Below, piece after piece: positions 43,885 to 55,139 of a DNA stretch of 64,000 nt (the first letter of the stretch is position 1; every line of letters begins with the position of its first letter). Under the pieces are notes generated by a model. It made no database searches, was not told where the DNA came from, and worked only from the letters and a program-made list of their open reading frames with translations. A program made the position numbers and the translations under genes. This stretch comes from Gambelia wislizenii. Lineage: Eukaryota; Chordata; Lepidosauria; Squamata; Crotaphytidae. The DNA is taken from positions 259,903,187 to 259,967,186 of the forward strand of contig JAUMIR010000001.1 in the NCBI GenBank assembly GCA_030847615.1, in the 5' to 3' direction.

Positions 43885-44192
43885 CAGGGGTAATGCTATG
43901 AGGAGGGGGGGAATAAGGGCAACACCCCAAAATAAGAATTCTGCCCCTCATTAAATTTTCCTTCTGTCCCCAGATTTCTAGCATTGGAGTAACTTGAACA
44001 TTTCAGTTGAGCATTTAGAACTACATAGGATTCCAAAGAAAAGGGGCAGGCATAGTTATCCAAGGAATTAATCCTCACTCTCTGTAGTGTTAGAAATTTG
44101 GAGAGTGAAGGAAAATTTCATTTATGGGGGGGGGACAGAATTCCTATTTGGGGGGCAGCACCCTCATTTCCCCCCCCCCCATAGCTACACAT
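43885..44192. mobile_element. Fold-back MITE with homopolymer runs
   Basis: The left arm ('gctatgaggaggggggg', 'agaattctgcccctcatt', 'aaattttccttc') pairs with the right arm ('gaaggaaaatttcattta', 'acagaattcct', 'ccccccccccatagc'). Confidence 0.6.
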
Positions 44193-44979
44193 CTAGTCCC
44201 AATTTATATAGGCACTAATGTGCCTGCAATTTATACAGTAATCCAAAATAGTGACCAGATAAACTTATGAATCATTATTTTGAAATAGAATTTGCAAGCA
44301 TGGTGGGACAAATCCACATTAGGCCCATGGCAGGTAGAGAAAGGGTTAGAGCCTCCCTATCACCCAAGGTAGGTTTCCAATCCAAAAGGGGATTCTAGAG
44401 TAAAAGAAAGGAAAGACTTACTACGCTTTCGTGGTGTGCATGGCTCCTGAAGCAACGTGTTGGTGTTTGCACAATGTTCACTTGCATATTTCTGCATTGA
44501 AGGATGATCAAAGAGAAGATATCAGAAAGGGTTGGGAACAAGGAAAAAAACTGGGGGAAGAAGCATCCCAACAAAACATCAGTCCTCGAGAAAGTGCCAC
44601 AATCCTAGAAGTCCGCCTTTACAGTTGCTTGTGGAAGAAGCTGTGGGTGGGCAGGCAAGCAAGCAAGCAAAGGGTCTGGCAGACCTCCTCAGCACTGATG
44701 TTAGTAGTTGAGAGTTTGGAAGAAAAGGTTGGGGCCCCTGACCAGAAACTCCAGGACAACTGACTGGTTTGCAGGGGATCCGGCATACTGAAGGGACAGT
44801 TTGGAAGAAAAGGTTGGCACACACACACACATACACTGTTGTATTATCTTAGGTCCTTGTTTTAGGTGTCCCATCTTTCCCCTGGAAAAGAGGGAGGTGG
44901 GGAGAGAGCAAGAGAAGGTCAAAGGCTATCTGTTTGGCTGTCTTGCTGTCAACCCCGCTGTTGCTCAGTTGCTCAGCCA
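44193..44979. other. Unassigned DNA
   Basis: 'gtttggaagaaaaggttgg' is repeated at about 44714 and 44800, and (CA)n lies near 44818-44835. The repeated word, read in reverse, resembles the hAT-end 'aaccttttctt' of the 46.6-kb element, so a scrambled copy is possible. Confidence 0.35.
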
Positions 44980-45193
44980 CCTCCACCCTGCAGTGGAGCA
45001 GCCACGTGACAGGCAATGCACAGGCCCAACCAGCCAGCTTGCTAGCCAGCCAGCCAACTTGCCTTTGCCATGGCTCCTGTCATGTGGCTGCTCTGCTGCA
45101 AGGAGGAGTTAGTCTGAGTAATCTTCAAGCCTTTGTGACCCCCTATGGAGACATTGTGCCCCCCCTCCATGGACTACAGATTAAGAACCACTG
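44980..45193. mobile_element. hAT derivative related to the 46.6-kb element
   Basis: The right part aligns with 46810-46972 through 'gccagccagcca', 'tcaagcctttg.gacccc' and the end 'gattaagaaccactg'. An inverted pair 'ggagcagccacgtgacagg' and 'cctgtcatgtggctgctct' lies inside. The left terminus is not identified. Confidence 0.5.
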
Positions 45194-45390
45194 GACTAGG
45201 GTATTTCTTGTGGTGGGGTTGCTACTATGGAAATCTCTTCCAATTGAAATCCATTTGTTCTTTGTGTTGTCAGAGGGAGAAGGCCCTTCTATTTCAATGC
45301 CCTTTTAATTTTGTAATGTCTAGCTTTATTGACATGTCTTTAGGAATAGGAAGCAGTTTAGAAATTGATTAAATAAATACCGGTAAATAA
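45194..45390 (+). mobile_element. LINE-like 3' tail
   Basis: 'ggaaatctcttccaattgaa' and the end 'gaaattgattaaataaata' resemble the L2-like tails at 38.5 and 54.5 kb. Confidence 0.35.
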
Positions 45391-45679
45391 AAATTTATTA
45401 CTGCCAGTTCTAACACATGTTTTCTTGTCCCCTTACTGCTGTTTTGAGTTTGTCTTGTAGCGTTGCTTGTATTATTTGGTCTTTGTTGTTGCTTTCAGAA
45501 ATGGGTTGTTACTGGTACTTCTTTTTGAAATGGGTTATAAAATATGTACCTTAAGTATTGCTCTACATAATTCTAGTAGAAGACAAGGGGGTATAAATAT
45601 ATATTTTAAGTTTTTGTTTGCCCTTAGCTATAGTGGCATATCTAATATCCAAATTAACATTTACAGGCGACTGTATATA

Positions 45680-45898
45680 CAATGGGCCCTTGGTATCCAT
45701 AGGAGTTTGCTTCCAGGTCCCTGTGGATACCAACATCCGTGGATGCTTAAGTCCCAGTATATACAATAGTGTAGTAAAATGGTGTCCCTTATATAAAATG
45801 GTGAACAGCAGGGTTTGCTTTTCAGATTTTTTCCCCACCATGAGCCATGGTTGGTTGAATCCATGGATGCAGAACCTGTGGATATGAAGGGCCGACTG
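45680..45898. mobile_element. Tigger-like MITE, subfamily with 'cccttatataa' core
   Basis: Ends CAATGGGCCCTTGGTATCC and GGATATGAAGGGCCGACTG are imperfect inverted repeats next to TA. The interior 'aaaatggtgtcccttatata' is shared with 53.4 and 60.2 kb. Confidence 0.75.
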
Positions 45899-46453
45899 TA
45901 TTAAAACATTATGTTGCCAACACACATGCACATATGTCGGTGGTGGTGAGTGTCAGAAGCAGAGCAGATGCTGACAGGTGGAATGGGATCTTGCTCCCTC
46001 TCCATTTATAGGGACAAGATGGGGATGTATAGTGACCTAACTTTCCCCTGGAATCATTGCAACTCTTTTCCAAGTGAATAAGGTTGGTGTTAACTTCTTA
46101 ATTATAACATAAAATGTTGCAAACACATTCCCCTCAACAATATGAACATTTACTGAGTACTATATATTGCAGTTTATTGCACTTCTACTTTTGTTAAATT
46201 GTATTCCTGATGAATCAAGAAATCTAGATAGGTAAGACAGATAATAAAACATTATTCTGACTAATTTTGATGCATGGATTGCCTGATTACACAATTTATT
46301 AAGTTAACTCTGTACAATACTGTACAAGGATACAATGTGATGGCCATGCTTGGCAAAACAAAGCCAAGTGTGGATTATGGGCCCCTGTTCTTCTTAAGGA
46401 GAAGAGGAAGCCACTGCATAGCTCCTCCCCGTAAGTTTCTTTCACTTAGTGTG
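45899..46453. other. Unassigned DNA
   Basis: No gene or element is recognised. Confidence 0.4.
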
Positions 46454-46461
46454 TTCTAGAT

Positions 46462-46596
46462 CGCTGTTTGCTAACCTGTTCCCCCCAGCTCTTGTTGGGC
46501 TTCCAGCTCCCAGACATCCCAGTTACGTGGTCAATGGGCAGATTTCTGGGAATTGTACTCCAATAACATTGTGGGAACCAGGATTGACAAACATTG
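46462..46596. mobile_element. Short hAT-like MITE
   Basis: Ends CGCTGTTTGCTAACCTG and (reverse) CAATGTTTGTCAATCCTG are inverted repeats. The flanking 8-mers TTCTAGAT (46454-46461) and CTCTAGAC (46597-46604) agree at 6 of 8 positions, a decayed target duplication. Confidence 0.65.
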
Positions 46597-46604
46597 CTCT
46601 AGAC

Positions 46605-46972
46605 CAGTGAGTCTTAACCTTTTCTTTACCAAGGACCCCCTTTAGATATCTTTTGTTGCCACAGAACCCCAAGACTTAACTGAAGATTTTAAACTACAAC
46701 AGCAATAAATACACTGGACCATTAACAATTACACCAGCCATTAAACCTCCCCTCAGAGGCACTTCTCCCAGCTAGTTTGCAGCTGGAGTGGATTGAATAG
46801 AAACTTGGAGGCCTAGCCAGCCAGCCAGCCAGCCTTGGCACCTGTCTGGTGGCTGTTCTGCTGTGGGAAGGACGTGAGCTGAAGCAGACTTTAAGCCATC
46901 AAGCCTTTGAGGACCCCCTTTCAGGACATCATGGACCCTGGGGGTCCGCGGACCACAGGTTAAGAACTACTG
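46605..46972. mobile_element. hAT MITE with perfect target duplication
   Basis: CTCTAGAC lies at 46597-46604 and 46973-46980. Ends CAGTGAGTCTTAACCTTTTC and (reverse) CAGTAGTTCTTAACCTGTGG are inverted repeats. A (CAGC)n run is near 46814-46834. The ends resemble the SPIN type of hAT, but the family is not certain. Confidence 0.85.
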
Positions 46973-46980
46973 CTCTAGAC

Positions 46981-48024
46981 CGACTTGGTGTTCTAAGGAT
47001 ACTACACCTCACAGAGTTCTTGGTCATTGGCAATTCTTGCTCAGGCTGATGGGAGTCCAAAACATCTGATGGCATCCCATTGGCAAAGTGTTTATTCTAA
47101 ACTGTCTCCCAGAGCATTGTGGGTATATGCTTTGAAGGAAGGAAGGGCAACACCAGGGCATTTCCTGACCACTGAATGACAGGCTTGATTGAACTGGAAA
47201 AGGCCTTTTAAGCAATGCTTATTGTAATTGCTAATTTTGACTGCTGTGTTCTGTGAATAAAGTACAAGCCCTCAGTTTGATTTGCAAATTAAAATTTTTC
47301 AAAAGATTAAAGATCATGTCTGCACAAAGCTTTTCCCTTTAAGCTGAAAAAAAGTTCTTCTTCTGTCCCCCTATCTTTAATATTCAGTTTTAAATGTGTG
47401 TGCCCACTCTCTAAACTTATTAAGTGCATGTGTAATGCCTATATTGTTACCCTAACCCAAAAAAGGTTGGGTGTATCCCTTTAGGCTGTTTCCATTGTGT
47501 GGTTTGTACAGTGCTATAGTGCCAAGTTAAAAATATGCTGTCTGCAGAGCAATTCAGGTTGGTGATGGTAACTAAGATAAGAACAGTTGGCTCTGGTTTC
47601 CTGATTGACCTTGAAAGCACTTTGTTCTATTAGGAAGTAGAATGTTAACCCTTGGATATTATCCAGAAATGAGTCCTTAAAAGACCTGTATTTTCATTTA
47701 CTGGTTTATAATATATATTCAGGGGTACAGTAAAATACAAATCTATGATGTGTGTAATTTGATAAGCATTAACGTTGCTTGATAAATTTAAACTGATAAG
47801 ACATTTTTCAGCCATATTTTTGTTGCCAGCTGCATTTTCACTGGAAATTTTTAAAATAATTAACGTTTAGGCCTGTGAATACCTCCCTCCCCATATCTCT
47901 AGCACATATTATACAGCCATTACAGCATATATTTTTATTCTTCCCAATGCATTTGTAAACTTGACTCCAAAATCGCTTAACTTTTGGATCATTACTATTT
48001 TCAGATCTTTATCCTTAGATGCAA
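46981..48024. other. AT-rich unassigned DNA
   Basis: No gene or element is recognised. Confidence 0.4.
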
Positions 48025-50270
48025 AGGCAGAATTTATATATTTATTGATTTTTGACACAAACAATCTCATTTACAAAGTAATATGCATTAAAAAATAAAG
48101 AATAAGAGAGAGAAAAGGGAAAAAGAAGGGGGAAAAAAGATAAGAAGAAAAGGAAAAAGACATTTACACAGTAGGCTTCTGACCTCCCAATCCTGACCAT
48201 AATGAAAATAAAATAAAAAGTAACATTATTCTACCATTATCATTGAACTAAATAATCCTACTAAAATTACTAATAACTATAACCACAGATTATTACATCG
48301 TTAAATTTCTTATTGCTCAAAAAAAGCCATAGATGGTTTCCAATCTTTCAAAGAGTCTTCAATTGCCCTATTCTTTAGAACCCACATTAATTTGCCTGTT
48401 TGGGCCAACTAAGCTACCTTAACAATCCATTCTTCCATCATCAGTGCTTCAGTCCGTTTTCAGGTTACAGCAAACAATGTTCTTGCTGCTGTTGTCATAT
48501 GTTGAAGAAATAATTCGTATTTACTCTTTAGTTTTTTTACCCATAATGCCCAACAAAAACATTTCAGGTAATATTACAAAATCTACTTTTAAATTTGAAT
48601 TAACATATAAATCGTAGACCAGTAACTTTTCGCCTTCTTACAAGTCTACCACATATGAAAAAAAGAGCCCTCCTTATCTTGACATACCCAACATTGGTTT
48701 GAAACATTCTGGGATATTTTTAATAGCTTATTTGGGTTTAGATACTATCTATACATCATCTTATACAAGTCTTCTTTTAAATTACTTCACAAAATAAATT
48801 TTATATCTTTGGACCACATTTCCCCCCAATACATCTATAAGGATGTTATGCCCCAAATTTTGGGCCCAATTTGTCCTGTATTCTTACAGGCTCATCTTCG
48901 GTTTCTAATTTCAAAAGCCATTGATATACTTTTTAAAATTACATGGTCATCATTGTTACACAACCATAAATAAAACTCATTTACCTTAACCTCTATGACT
49001 GCATCTCTCTTATTTTGATTACGGTAAATCTGTCCTTAAGTTGCTTATAAGCAAACCAATTAAGACCTTTGCCATCCTTAAGCATCATCTCTCTTGATTT
49101 AAAATTCCAGCTATTTTGTTCAAAATACAAAGATCATCATAAAGCAACTATCTCTAATTTTTAACCCATTTGTTCCTAAAAAAAGGCTTCGTGTGATGAA
49201 GTGGATAATATTATCTTAGGAAAAAGTTTCTATTTATACTTATACCAAACTCATAGGAGAGCTGTTCTAATGCAGTGGGCCTACCTTATCCATGGGGGTT
49301 TGATTCCATGCCCACCCTCCCAGGGATACAAAAAAACACAGGTGCTTATGTCCTCTGCAATTTTATATGGCTCTCTGCCATTTTATATATGAGGACTTGA
49401 ACCTGCTTACCATTTTATATATAAGGACTTGCTTGTTTACCTCCTCCACCAGTCTGAACAGTCTCAGGGCTTTCCAGGGTCAGAGGAGAGTGGTGCAGGC
49501 AGGTGTGAGGCTGTACAGTACTAATATGGCATAGGGTCTTTGAAATGAAAGAGCAGAAGTGCCTTTGCCTGGCTGCCCAGCTACTGCACCTTATTAGTAC
49601 TATACAGCCTCGTGCCCACCCATGTCTTTCTCCTCTGACCCTGGGGAGCCACCAGGTGTCTGCCTTGCAGGCTTCTCACCTAGTTGGAAGAGATCTTGGC
49701 TTTTATTTATTTATTTATTTATTTACAGTCTGCAGTGAGTTACGGTAAATCTGCAGATCTGGAGCCTGCAGATAAGGTGGGTCCACTGTACAGTTTTTAA
49801 ATTCAGCATGTGTCTTGATTTTATCATATCAAAAATAACCATGCCAACCAAATCTTAAATAATGGCCTTCAGGTTCCAAGAGTCTCACGTCTCTAAGCAA
49901 TAGCCATTCCTTCAACCATGCAAAACAGCAGGCTTCATAATACAACTTGACATTAGGGACCCCCAGGCTGCCCCTCTCCTTAGCATCATACAGTGTTTTA
50001 AATTTCATTCTGGGTTTCTTTGCCTGCCAAACAAATCTAGAAATCTGTTTCTGCCATTGCCCAAAGGTTTTCCATTTCTTATAATAGGGATCATTTGAAA
50101 GAGAAATAAAAGCCTTGGCAAAACATTTGCTTTTATTATTGCAGTTCTATCCAAAAGGGATAAATTTAACTTTCCTCATTTTTCTAAGTCTCTTTTAATT
50201 TATTTCCAGACTTTTTAATATTTAATCACCCTTTTTTATACTTTAAAATTTGAAAGAGCAGTTAAAGGCA
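48025..50270 (-). mobile_element. L1 LINE relic (ORF2 3' part and 3'UTR), split by a MITE
   Basis: On the minus strand, from about 50160 to 49800, the ORF2 region downstream of the RT is readable in pieces: [14 protein letters not shown], then after a frame change [34 protein letters not shown] and EGHYLRFGWHGYF. Beyond the nested MITE it resumes (MLKDGKGLNWFAYKQLKDRF near 49080-49020) and runs to about 48025 as C-terminus and 3'UTR. Frameshifts and stops make it dead. The 5' part is missing. Confidence 0.85.
49273..49788. mobile_element. Tigger-like MITE nested in the L1, itself with a palindrome
   Basis: Ends CAGTGGGCCTACCTTATCC and GATAAGGTGGGTCCACTG are inverted repeats, with TA kept at the right. 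Inside, 49474-49525 and 49592-49644 are inverted arms ('ccagggtcagaggaga', 'gaggctgtacagtactaata' and complements). (TTTA)n lies near 49700-49725, and 'ccattttatata.gaggacttg'-type repeats near 49379 and 49411. Confidence 0.8.
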
Positions 50271-50542
50271 GAATTTAAGTCATTCAGTATTAAACAATAA
50301 ATAGCTAGGTTATCATATTTAGACAAATGGTATACATACAATAAGACCAACTATTCAGGGGTATAGCTAATATTTATAAGTTTAATTATTTTATAATTAG
50401 CGGAGGAATGCCTCAGGCTCTTTCTCCATATTCTTGCTAGTTTTGGGGGTTATGTTATTACTATTCTCTGAGGGTTTGCTCACATATTATTAGGTGTACT
50501 TTCCTACTGAAACTTTTGGAAATGATTTTGTTATGCCAGGAA

Positions 50543-50960
50543 GGACTGTAGCTCAGTGATACAGCATGTGGCTTGTATCCATGTAGAGCAAGGTCAGGAA
50601 AAGTGTGCCCCTCCAGATGTGGTTGGACTGTGAGTCTCACTGTTTCTCACTACTGTCTGGCTAGGGCTGCTGACAGTTGCAGCTGGATAACAACTGGATG
50701 GCCACCCTTTACCCACTCCTACTGTAGAAAGCTCCAGGTTTAGTGCCTGATATTTGTAGGCAAGGATAGGAAAGACTCCTACCTGAAACCTTGTAGAAAT
50801 GCTGCCTATCAGTATAGGCCAGCCTTCCCTGATCCTGGCCTTCTGATGATGGATACTTCTCCCATTTTCCCCAGGCCACATGGTCAGTTGTGGTGGCAAG
50901 CTGTAATCCATCAGCATTTAAGGCCCCAGGTTGGAGACTGCTGGTGTAACAGTACTGAAC
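50543..50960 (+). mobile_element. tRNA-derived SINE, family C, interrupted
   Basis: The head 'ggactgtagctcagtgatac' is the clear 5' part of a tRNA-like gene; 'gaaagactcctacctgaaac' and 'ctgcctatcagtataggcc' form the body. A fold-back element (50594-50730) interrupts the head region, before a normal B box. Confidence 0.55.
50594..50730. mobile_element. Fold-back MITE nested in the SINE
   Basis: 'gtgcccctccagatgtggtt' and 'acaactggatggccaccc' are inverted ends of the same hAT-like fold-back type seen at 24.2 kb. Confidence 0.55.
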
Positions 50961-51389
50961 TGTGTGGGCCTGTGCTGTAACCCATTATAAGAAGACATCT
51001 TCCTACGTATGATCAGACTGTGATGGTGTACAGTTGAGAAATGGAGCTGTGATAACCACATCCCTTTTTGGATGTTCATTCAATAAATGTGTATAAGGAG
51101 AGAAGCAGTGTTGTAGTGGTAGGCTCCAACCCTGCCAACTTACATGCCTGTGTTTAAAGCTACCAAGCAACCCTGTATGGACATCTTTACATATGTACTG
51201 GGATCTCTCTGTGTGATCAGGAACCCTGCAAGTGTATGGGATAGGGATCTTCTCATATGATCAAATATATTGGCATGGGCTTACTGGCGTGGGCTTACTT
51301 CAGAGGTTAAAAGGCAGATGAGTAGGTCTGAGGGTGCAGCTGGCCATTGTAATTAATGTACTTTGTCCCCAGTGCATTTGGTCTACTTA
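50961..51389. other. Unassigned DNA
   Basis: A 16-bp tandem duplication ('ggc.tgggcttact') lies near 51274-51300. No gene is seen. Confidence 0.4.
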
Positions 51390-52014
51390 GGGCTTGTCTA
51401 GATGAGAAGAAATAATGCAGATTGATGCACATTTTTGCTAATTTGTCTCTATGTTTTGGTGGGCAAAATCATGTGTATGCAAAGCTATCCGTGTTTGAAA
51501 TGCACGAGTCATGCCTGTGAATCAAGACGGTGCCAAGGGTACAGTGCATGTATCTTCTCCACATGTGTTATTGCTGCTGCACAGTAGATTTTAAAAAACT
51601 TGTAAATCAAAGGTGTGCAAGTGCAATCTTCTGCTTATAAAAAGTGCTTTGGTTTGCTCAGCACAGCAAAAAAGCTCACACTTGATAATATGAAATATGA
51701 AAATGGCACTTCTAGCCCCTTCCTTGCCAGAAAACCTGCCCGGGGGTTGCATGTCCAACCAATCCGGTGTTGACTTCTGCCTTTGCAGAGAATGCGCAGC
51801 ATTCCAAATTGGATGTCCAAATGAGCTGTAACACACATATCTGTGCATTATTTTTTTAAAATGGTGGAAATCTGCAAAGGCTCTTCCCACACAGTATACG
51901 GTGTTTTTGGCCCCCCTCCTTACGAATACCACGAATCTCGTTTGGCTCTCATTGGGGCAAAAGGTATTCTCTGTGAATTCTATGAGGAGTATTTTCAATA
52001 TCTAGAACAACCCC
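51390..52014 (+). mobile_element. Dispersed element, family E copy 3 (about 625 bp)
   Basis: Ends GGGCTTGTCTAGATGAGAAG and (reverse) GGGGTTGTTCTAGATATTG are the clearest inverted repeats of this family. It matches copy 1 at 'gattgatgcaca', 'caaagctatccg', 'ctgctgcacagta', 'ccaaccaatc', 'ctcctta.gaatac' and 'gaattctatgaggag'. No target duplication is obvious. Confidence 0.65.
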
Positions 52015-52116
52015 TTGATTGACTATCTTAAGAGAGCATAGGAAATCTTTCATGTTTTCTCAGATTAATTCCTGACATGCTATATGGAAAGGATGATACT
52101 GGCCTTCCCTAAACAT

Positions 52117-52458
52117 TTGCACACCCACCAACTGTCCTGATTTGGCAGGGACAGTCCAATTAATTCTCTGTCATCCCACTCTGTTCAGTTGCATTTAAAA
52201 CCCTGTCTCCTACTCCTACTCACCCCCTTGTTTGTAGCTTATTCAATTGCTGCAAACTAAGTGCAAAGTAAAAAGGTAGCTTGCACTCAATTAAGTCAAC
52301 ATGGGGGACAGAAGAGGAACGAAAGGAATCTTTCCCTTCTCAGTAGGCTCAGGCAAAACCAAACTGTTACAGCATTTCTAAGCTTGTGTGTCCTTCACAC
52401 TGATATTGCTTGGCTATACCTGTCCTGGTTTTCATCTGTGAAATGTTAGAAAGGTATG
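52117..52458 (+). mobile_element. Dispersed element, family D copy 2
   Basis: It aligns with the reverse of 7671-8040 at 'actgtcctgatttggcaggg', 'attctctgtcatccca', 'ctgcaaactaagtgcaaagt' and 'gttttcatctgtgaaatgtt'. A 3'-side end 'aaatgttagaaaggtatg' mirrors its start loosely. Confidence 0.55.
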
Positions 52459-53384
52459 CATTTGCTGGGAAGGTCAGGGAACCTTTTTTAAAGAGGAAAG
52501 TTTTTTATCTTTTACTCTCTAACCTCATTCTCTTTCACACACCCTGCTTGGCCTCTGATAATTTTTCTTTCAAAATGTCAAAATGTTTTATACCTCCTGC
52601 TGAAAAGATCTCAGGATCTGTTGTTTAGGGATTAGACTTCAGCTAATCCTATTCTTTGATATAAAAAGTGGCATATTTCAGAAAGCAACAGTTCATACGC
52701 AAGCACAGAACCTTGGGATTTTGATTATAAATAGCACATGAATAAAATGTCAACATTTTGCATATATAGGACAGACCTAATTTTTAAGATTGCTTTCCAC
52801 CTTATTTATTCCTTTTAGTTCAAATTGGACTGATTCTGGTTGTAAATGGTCAAGAAAAAATATGGCTCTGAAATGAACAGGTTGGCTGTATCAACCATAT
52901 TTGGTTTATTGTGTTGTTCAACATTAGTAGAAAGGAAAGGTGATTCGTTAATACTGTATTGCTTTACAGTGCTCAGTAAGCATGGAATACTACAGTTTTG
53001 AGAAAGTTGATGTTTCATTTTATTTGCAATAATGTGTTCTTAATTGTGTGGAGATCCTCTGTGGACAAAGGAGGCCCTCTTCTGAAGAAAGTTGTCCTCC
53101 AAGCTAGGCCTTCTGGGGGGTTGGGGTAGAAAACTACAAATGTTACCTCACAATTGCCATTCTATATTAGCCACTTGGGTACATGTAGAGGCTTTGAGGC
53201 TTTGGGTACATGTAGAGGCTTTTAGAAGGTAGGAAAATTGAAGGGTAGAACTACAGCTTAAGTAAATAATAGCAGTAAATCAAAGCACAATATCTACCAT
53301 TCTTTTCTAATGTCCTATAGTATAGGGGATCTGTAATGGAAACCTATCATCAACTAAATATATGGCATCTAGAGCAACCATATA
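52459..53384. other. Unassigned DNA
   Basis: A tandem duplication of 'gggtacatgtagaggcttt' lies at about 53177-53222. No gene is seen. Confidence 0.4.
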
Positions 53385-53615
53385 CAGTTGTCCCTTCACA
53401 TTCGCTGGGGTTTGGTTCCAGGACCCCCCGTGAATACCCAAATCCGTGAATACTCAAGTCCCATTATATGCAATGGCAGAGCAAAATGGTGTCCCTTATA
53501 TAAGATGGCAAAATCAAGGTTTGCTATTAGGATTGTTATTTTTTTAAGAATATTTTTCAAGCCGTGAATACTCAAATCCGTGAATGTCAAATCCGTGAAT
53601 GTGGAGGGACAACTG
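53385..53615. mobile_element. Tigger-like MITE
   Basis: Ends CAGTTGTCCCTTCACATTC and GAATGTGGAGGGACAACTG are a near-perfect inverted pair with TA on both sides. The core 'atggtgtcccttatataaga' marks the subfamily. 'ccgtgaat.tcaaatccgtga' is repeated at its right side. Confidence 0.85.
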
Positions 53616-54319
53616 TACATTCATTTCTTCCTTTGTTCTTGGGTTCTTATTTTTCTGGCAAGGGGGGTGCATTTCTTTTTTTTCTAGCAATGTATAAGTG
53701 ACCACCTTAATCAAGTTCTGAAAGCATTTTGTAATAATTTACCATCACTGCAATAGAAATGTAACAAGAGAATCTAAATGGATTATAAATTCAGTAAACC
53801 AGACCAGACATACAGCACAGTGACAACCAAGCTTGTCTTCAGACTTAAAGAAAGCTTAACTTATCCTTCAGCATTTCACAGGTGGAAATAGGAACATTAT
53901 AACTTCATGTTAAGGCTTAGTGCCAGAACATCTCCCCCAACTATAGTAGCCATCCCATATGTAGTGATCATCTTCTGTCATTCTTAAGGCTTAGCTTCGA
54001 TACTTTCCACAGGCCAAATTTGGAAAGTAAGCATAAAGGTTAAAGGGATCTTACCAAGTGCTACTTAACCCCCTTCTGTCATCACAGTGAAGATTTTACC
54101 ATCCCAGGCAGCTATCATGAAGAATTTGTCACATCCTCAGGCTGACGAGGGGAGTTTCCAAAGGTTAGAATTCATAGGATCGTTTTCTGTATTCCACCCC
54201 ACCCCACCCCTCAAGGGATTTGGTACATAGCAAAAAGTAAATTCTACTATGTGTGCCTTTAGATGCATTTCCTCTGGACCATCCTGCTTTTGCATTAAGA
54301 TTTTCAGATGAGTCCTTTC
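53616..54319. other. Unassigned DNA with a strong acceptor-like site
   Basis: 'tttcttttttttctag' ending at 53687 is followed by a 22-codon frame to a stop at 53754-53756. It is too short to call as an exon. Confidence 0.3.
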
Positions 54320-54600
54320 TCTCAGTACTGTTACTTGCTAGATATGTGGTGTTACCGTATGTCCTTTTCTGAGGTAGCATTCCCAGCTTTGGAACACATT
54401 CCCCTCGGAAATTCAAAGGGTGCTGACTGTATAGTTTTCAGTTCCAAGACATCCTTATTTGTCCAGCCATTGTCTTGTTGCTTTTCATTTTTATTGTTCA
54501 AAGTGTTGTGTTGTATTACTTTTTGTTATGGAGCATTTTTATTATCATATATTGCCTTGGATGCCTTCAGGAATGTATTTATTTAACGTAAATACATAAA
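54320..54600 (+). mobile_element. LINE-like 3' tail
   Basis: 'agctttggaacacattcccc' and the end 'gtatttatttaacgtaaata' resemble the L2-like C-terminus plus tail at 38.4-39.0 kb. Confidence 0.35.
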
Positions 54601-54906
54601 TGACAAACTTTATAAAAGGCATCCCTAATATCTTCCTAAAGGTAAGAGGTAGGTATAACATTTCAAAAAGTGTTTTATAAGGGACAGGCACCAGAAAACA
54701 TGGTCTTTCTCTGATAAATAAATATAGTTGCAGAGTGTCTCTGTGATATATATACATATATTGTTTTATTTAAAAGATTAAAAGAGGGCAGTGTCTTCTC
54801 TAGCAGGCTTACAAACATACAACAACTGCATCAAAGTTGTAATGCTATAATACAAAAACACTGTTGGCAAATTCCAAAATATTAAGAACGAAGTGAGCAC
54901 TAATTA

Positions 54907-55119
54907 CAGATCGTCCCCTGAATGTACAGGAACAGTACCTGCAGTTTCAATTATCCATTGTCCAAAATTATGGTCTCTCTAGGCATTTCCTATTGTAATT
55001 AAGGTAACTTCTGGCAGAAGATGCCTAAGAGGGGTTCTATGGGGTTCACTGTTACCCACGGTTTCAAGTATTTGTGGTAAGTCTGGGAACGTATCCTCGT
55101 GGATACGGTGGGCAACTTG
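54907..55119. mobile_element. Tigger/pogo-like MITE, diverged
   Basis: 'gatcgtcccctgaatgtac' and 'tggatacggtgggcaacttg' are loose inverted ends near TA. The interior 'tctctctaggcatttcctat' and 'gttacccacggtttcaagta' are subfamily-like. Confidence 0.55.
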
Positions 55120-55139
55120 TACATTTAATTTAATGCTTC

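Noticed and set aside
50543..50600. Possible functional tRNA gene (clear tRNA-like 5' end)
   Set aside because: There is no acceptor-stem partner, and the sequence breaks into a SINE body; it is a SINE head.
51591..51998. 135-codon minus-strand open frame
   Set aside because: It lies inside the family E element; the matching part of copy 1 at 5.6-6.2 kb has different, shorter frames, so there is no evidence of coding selection.
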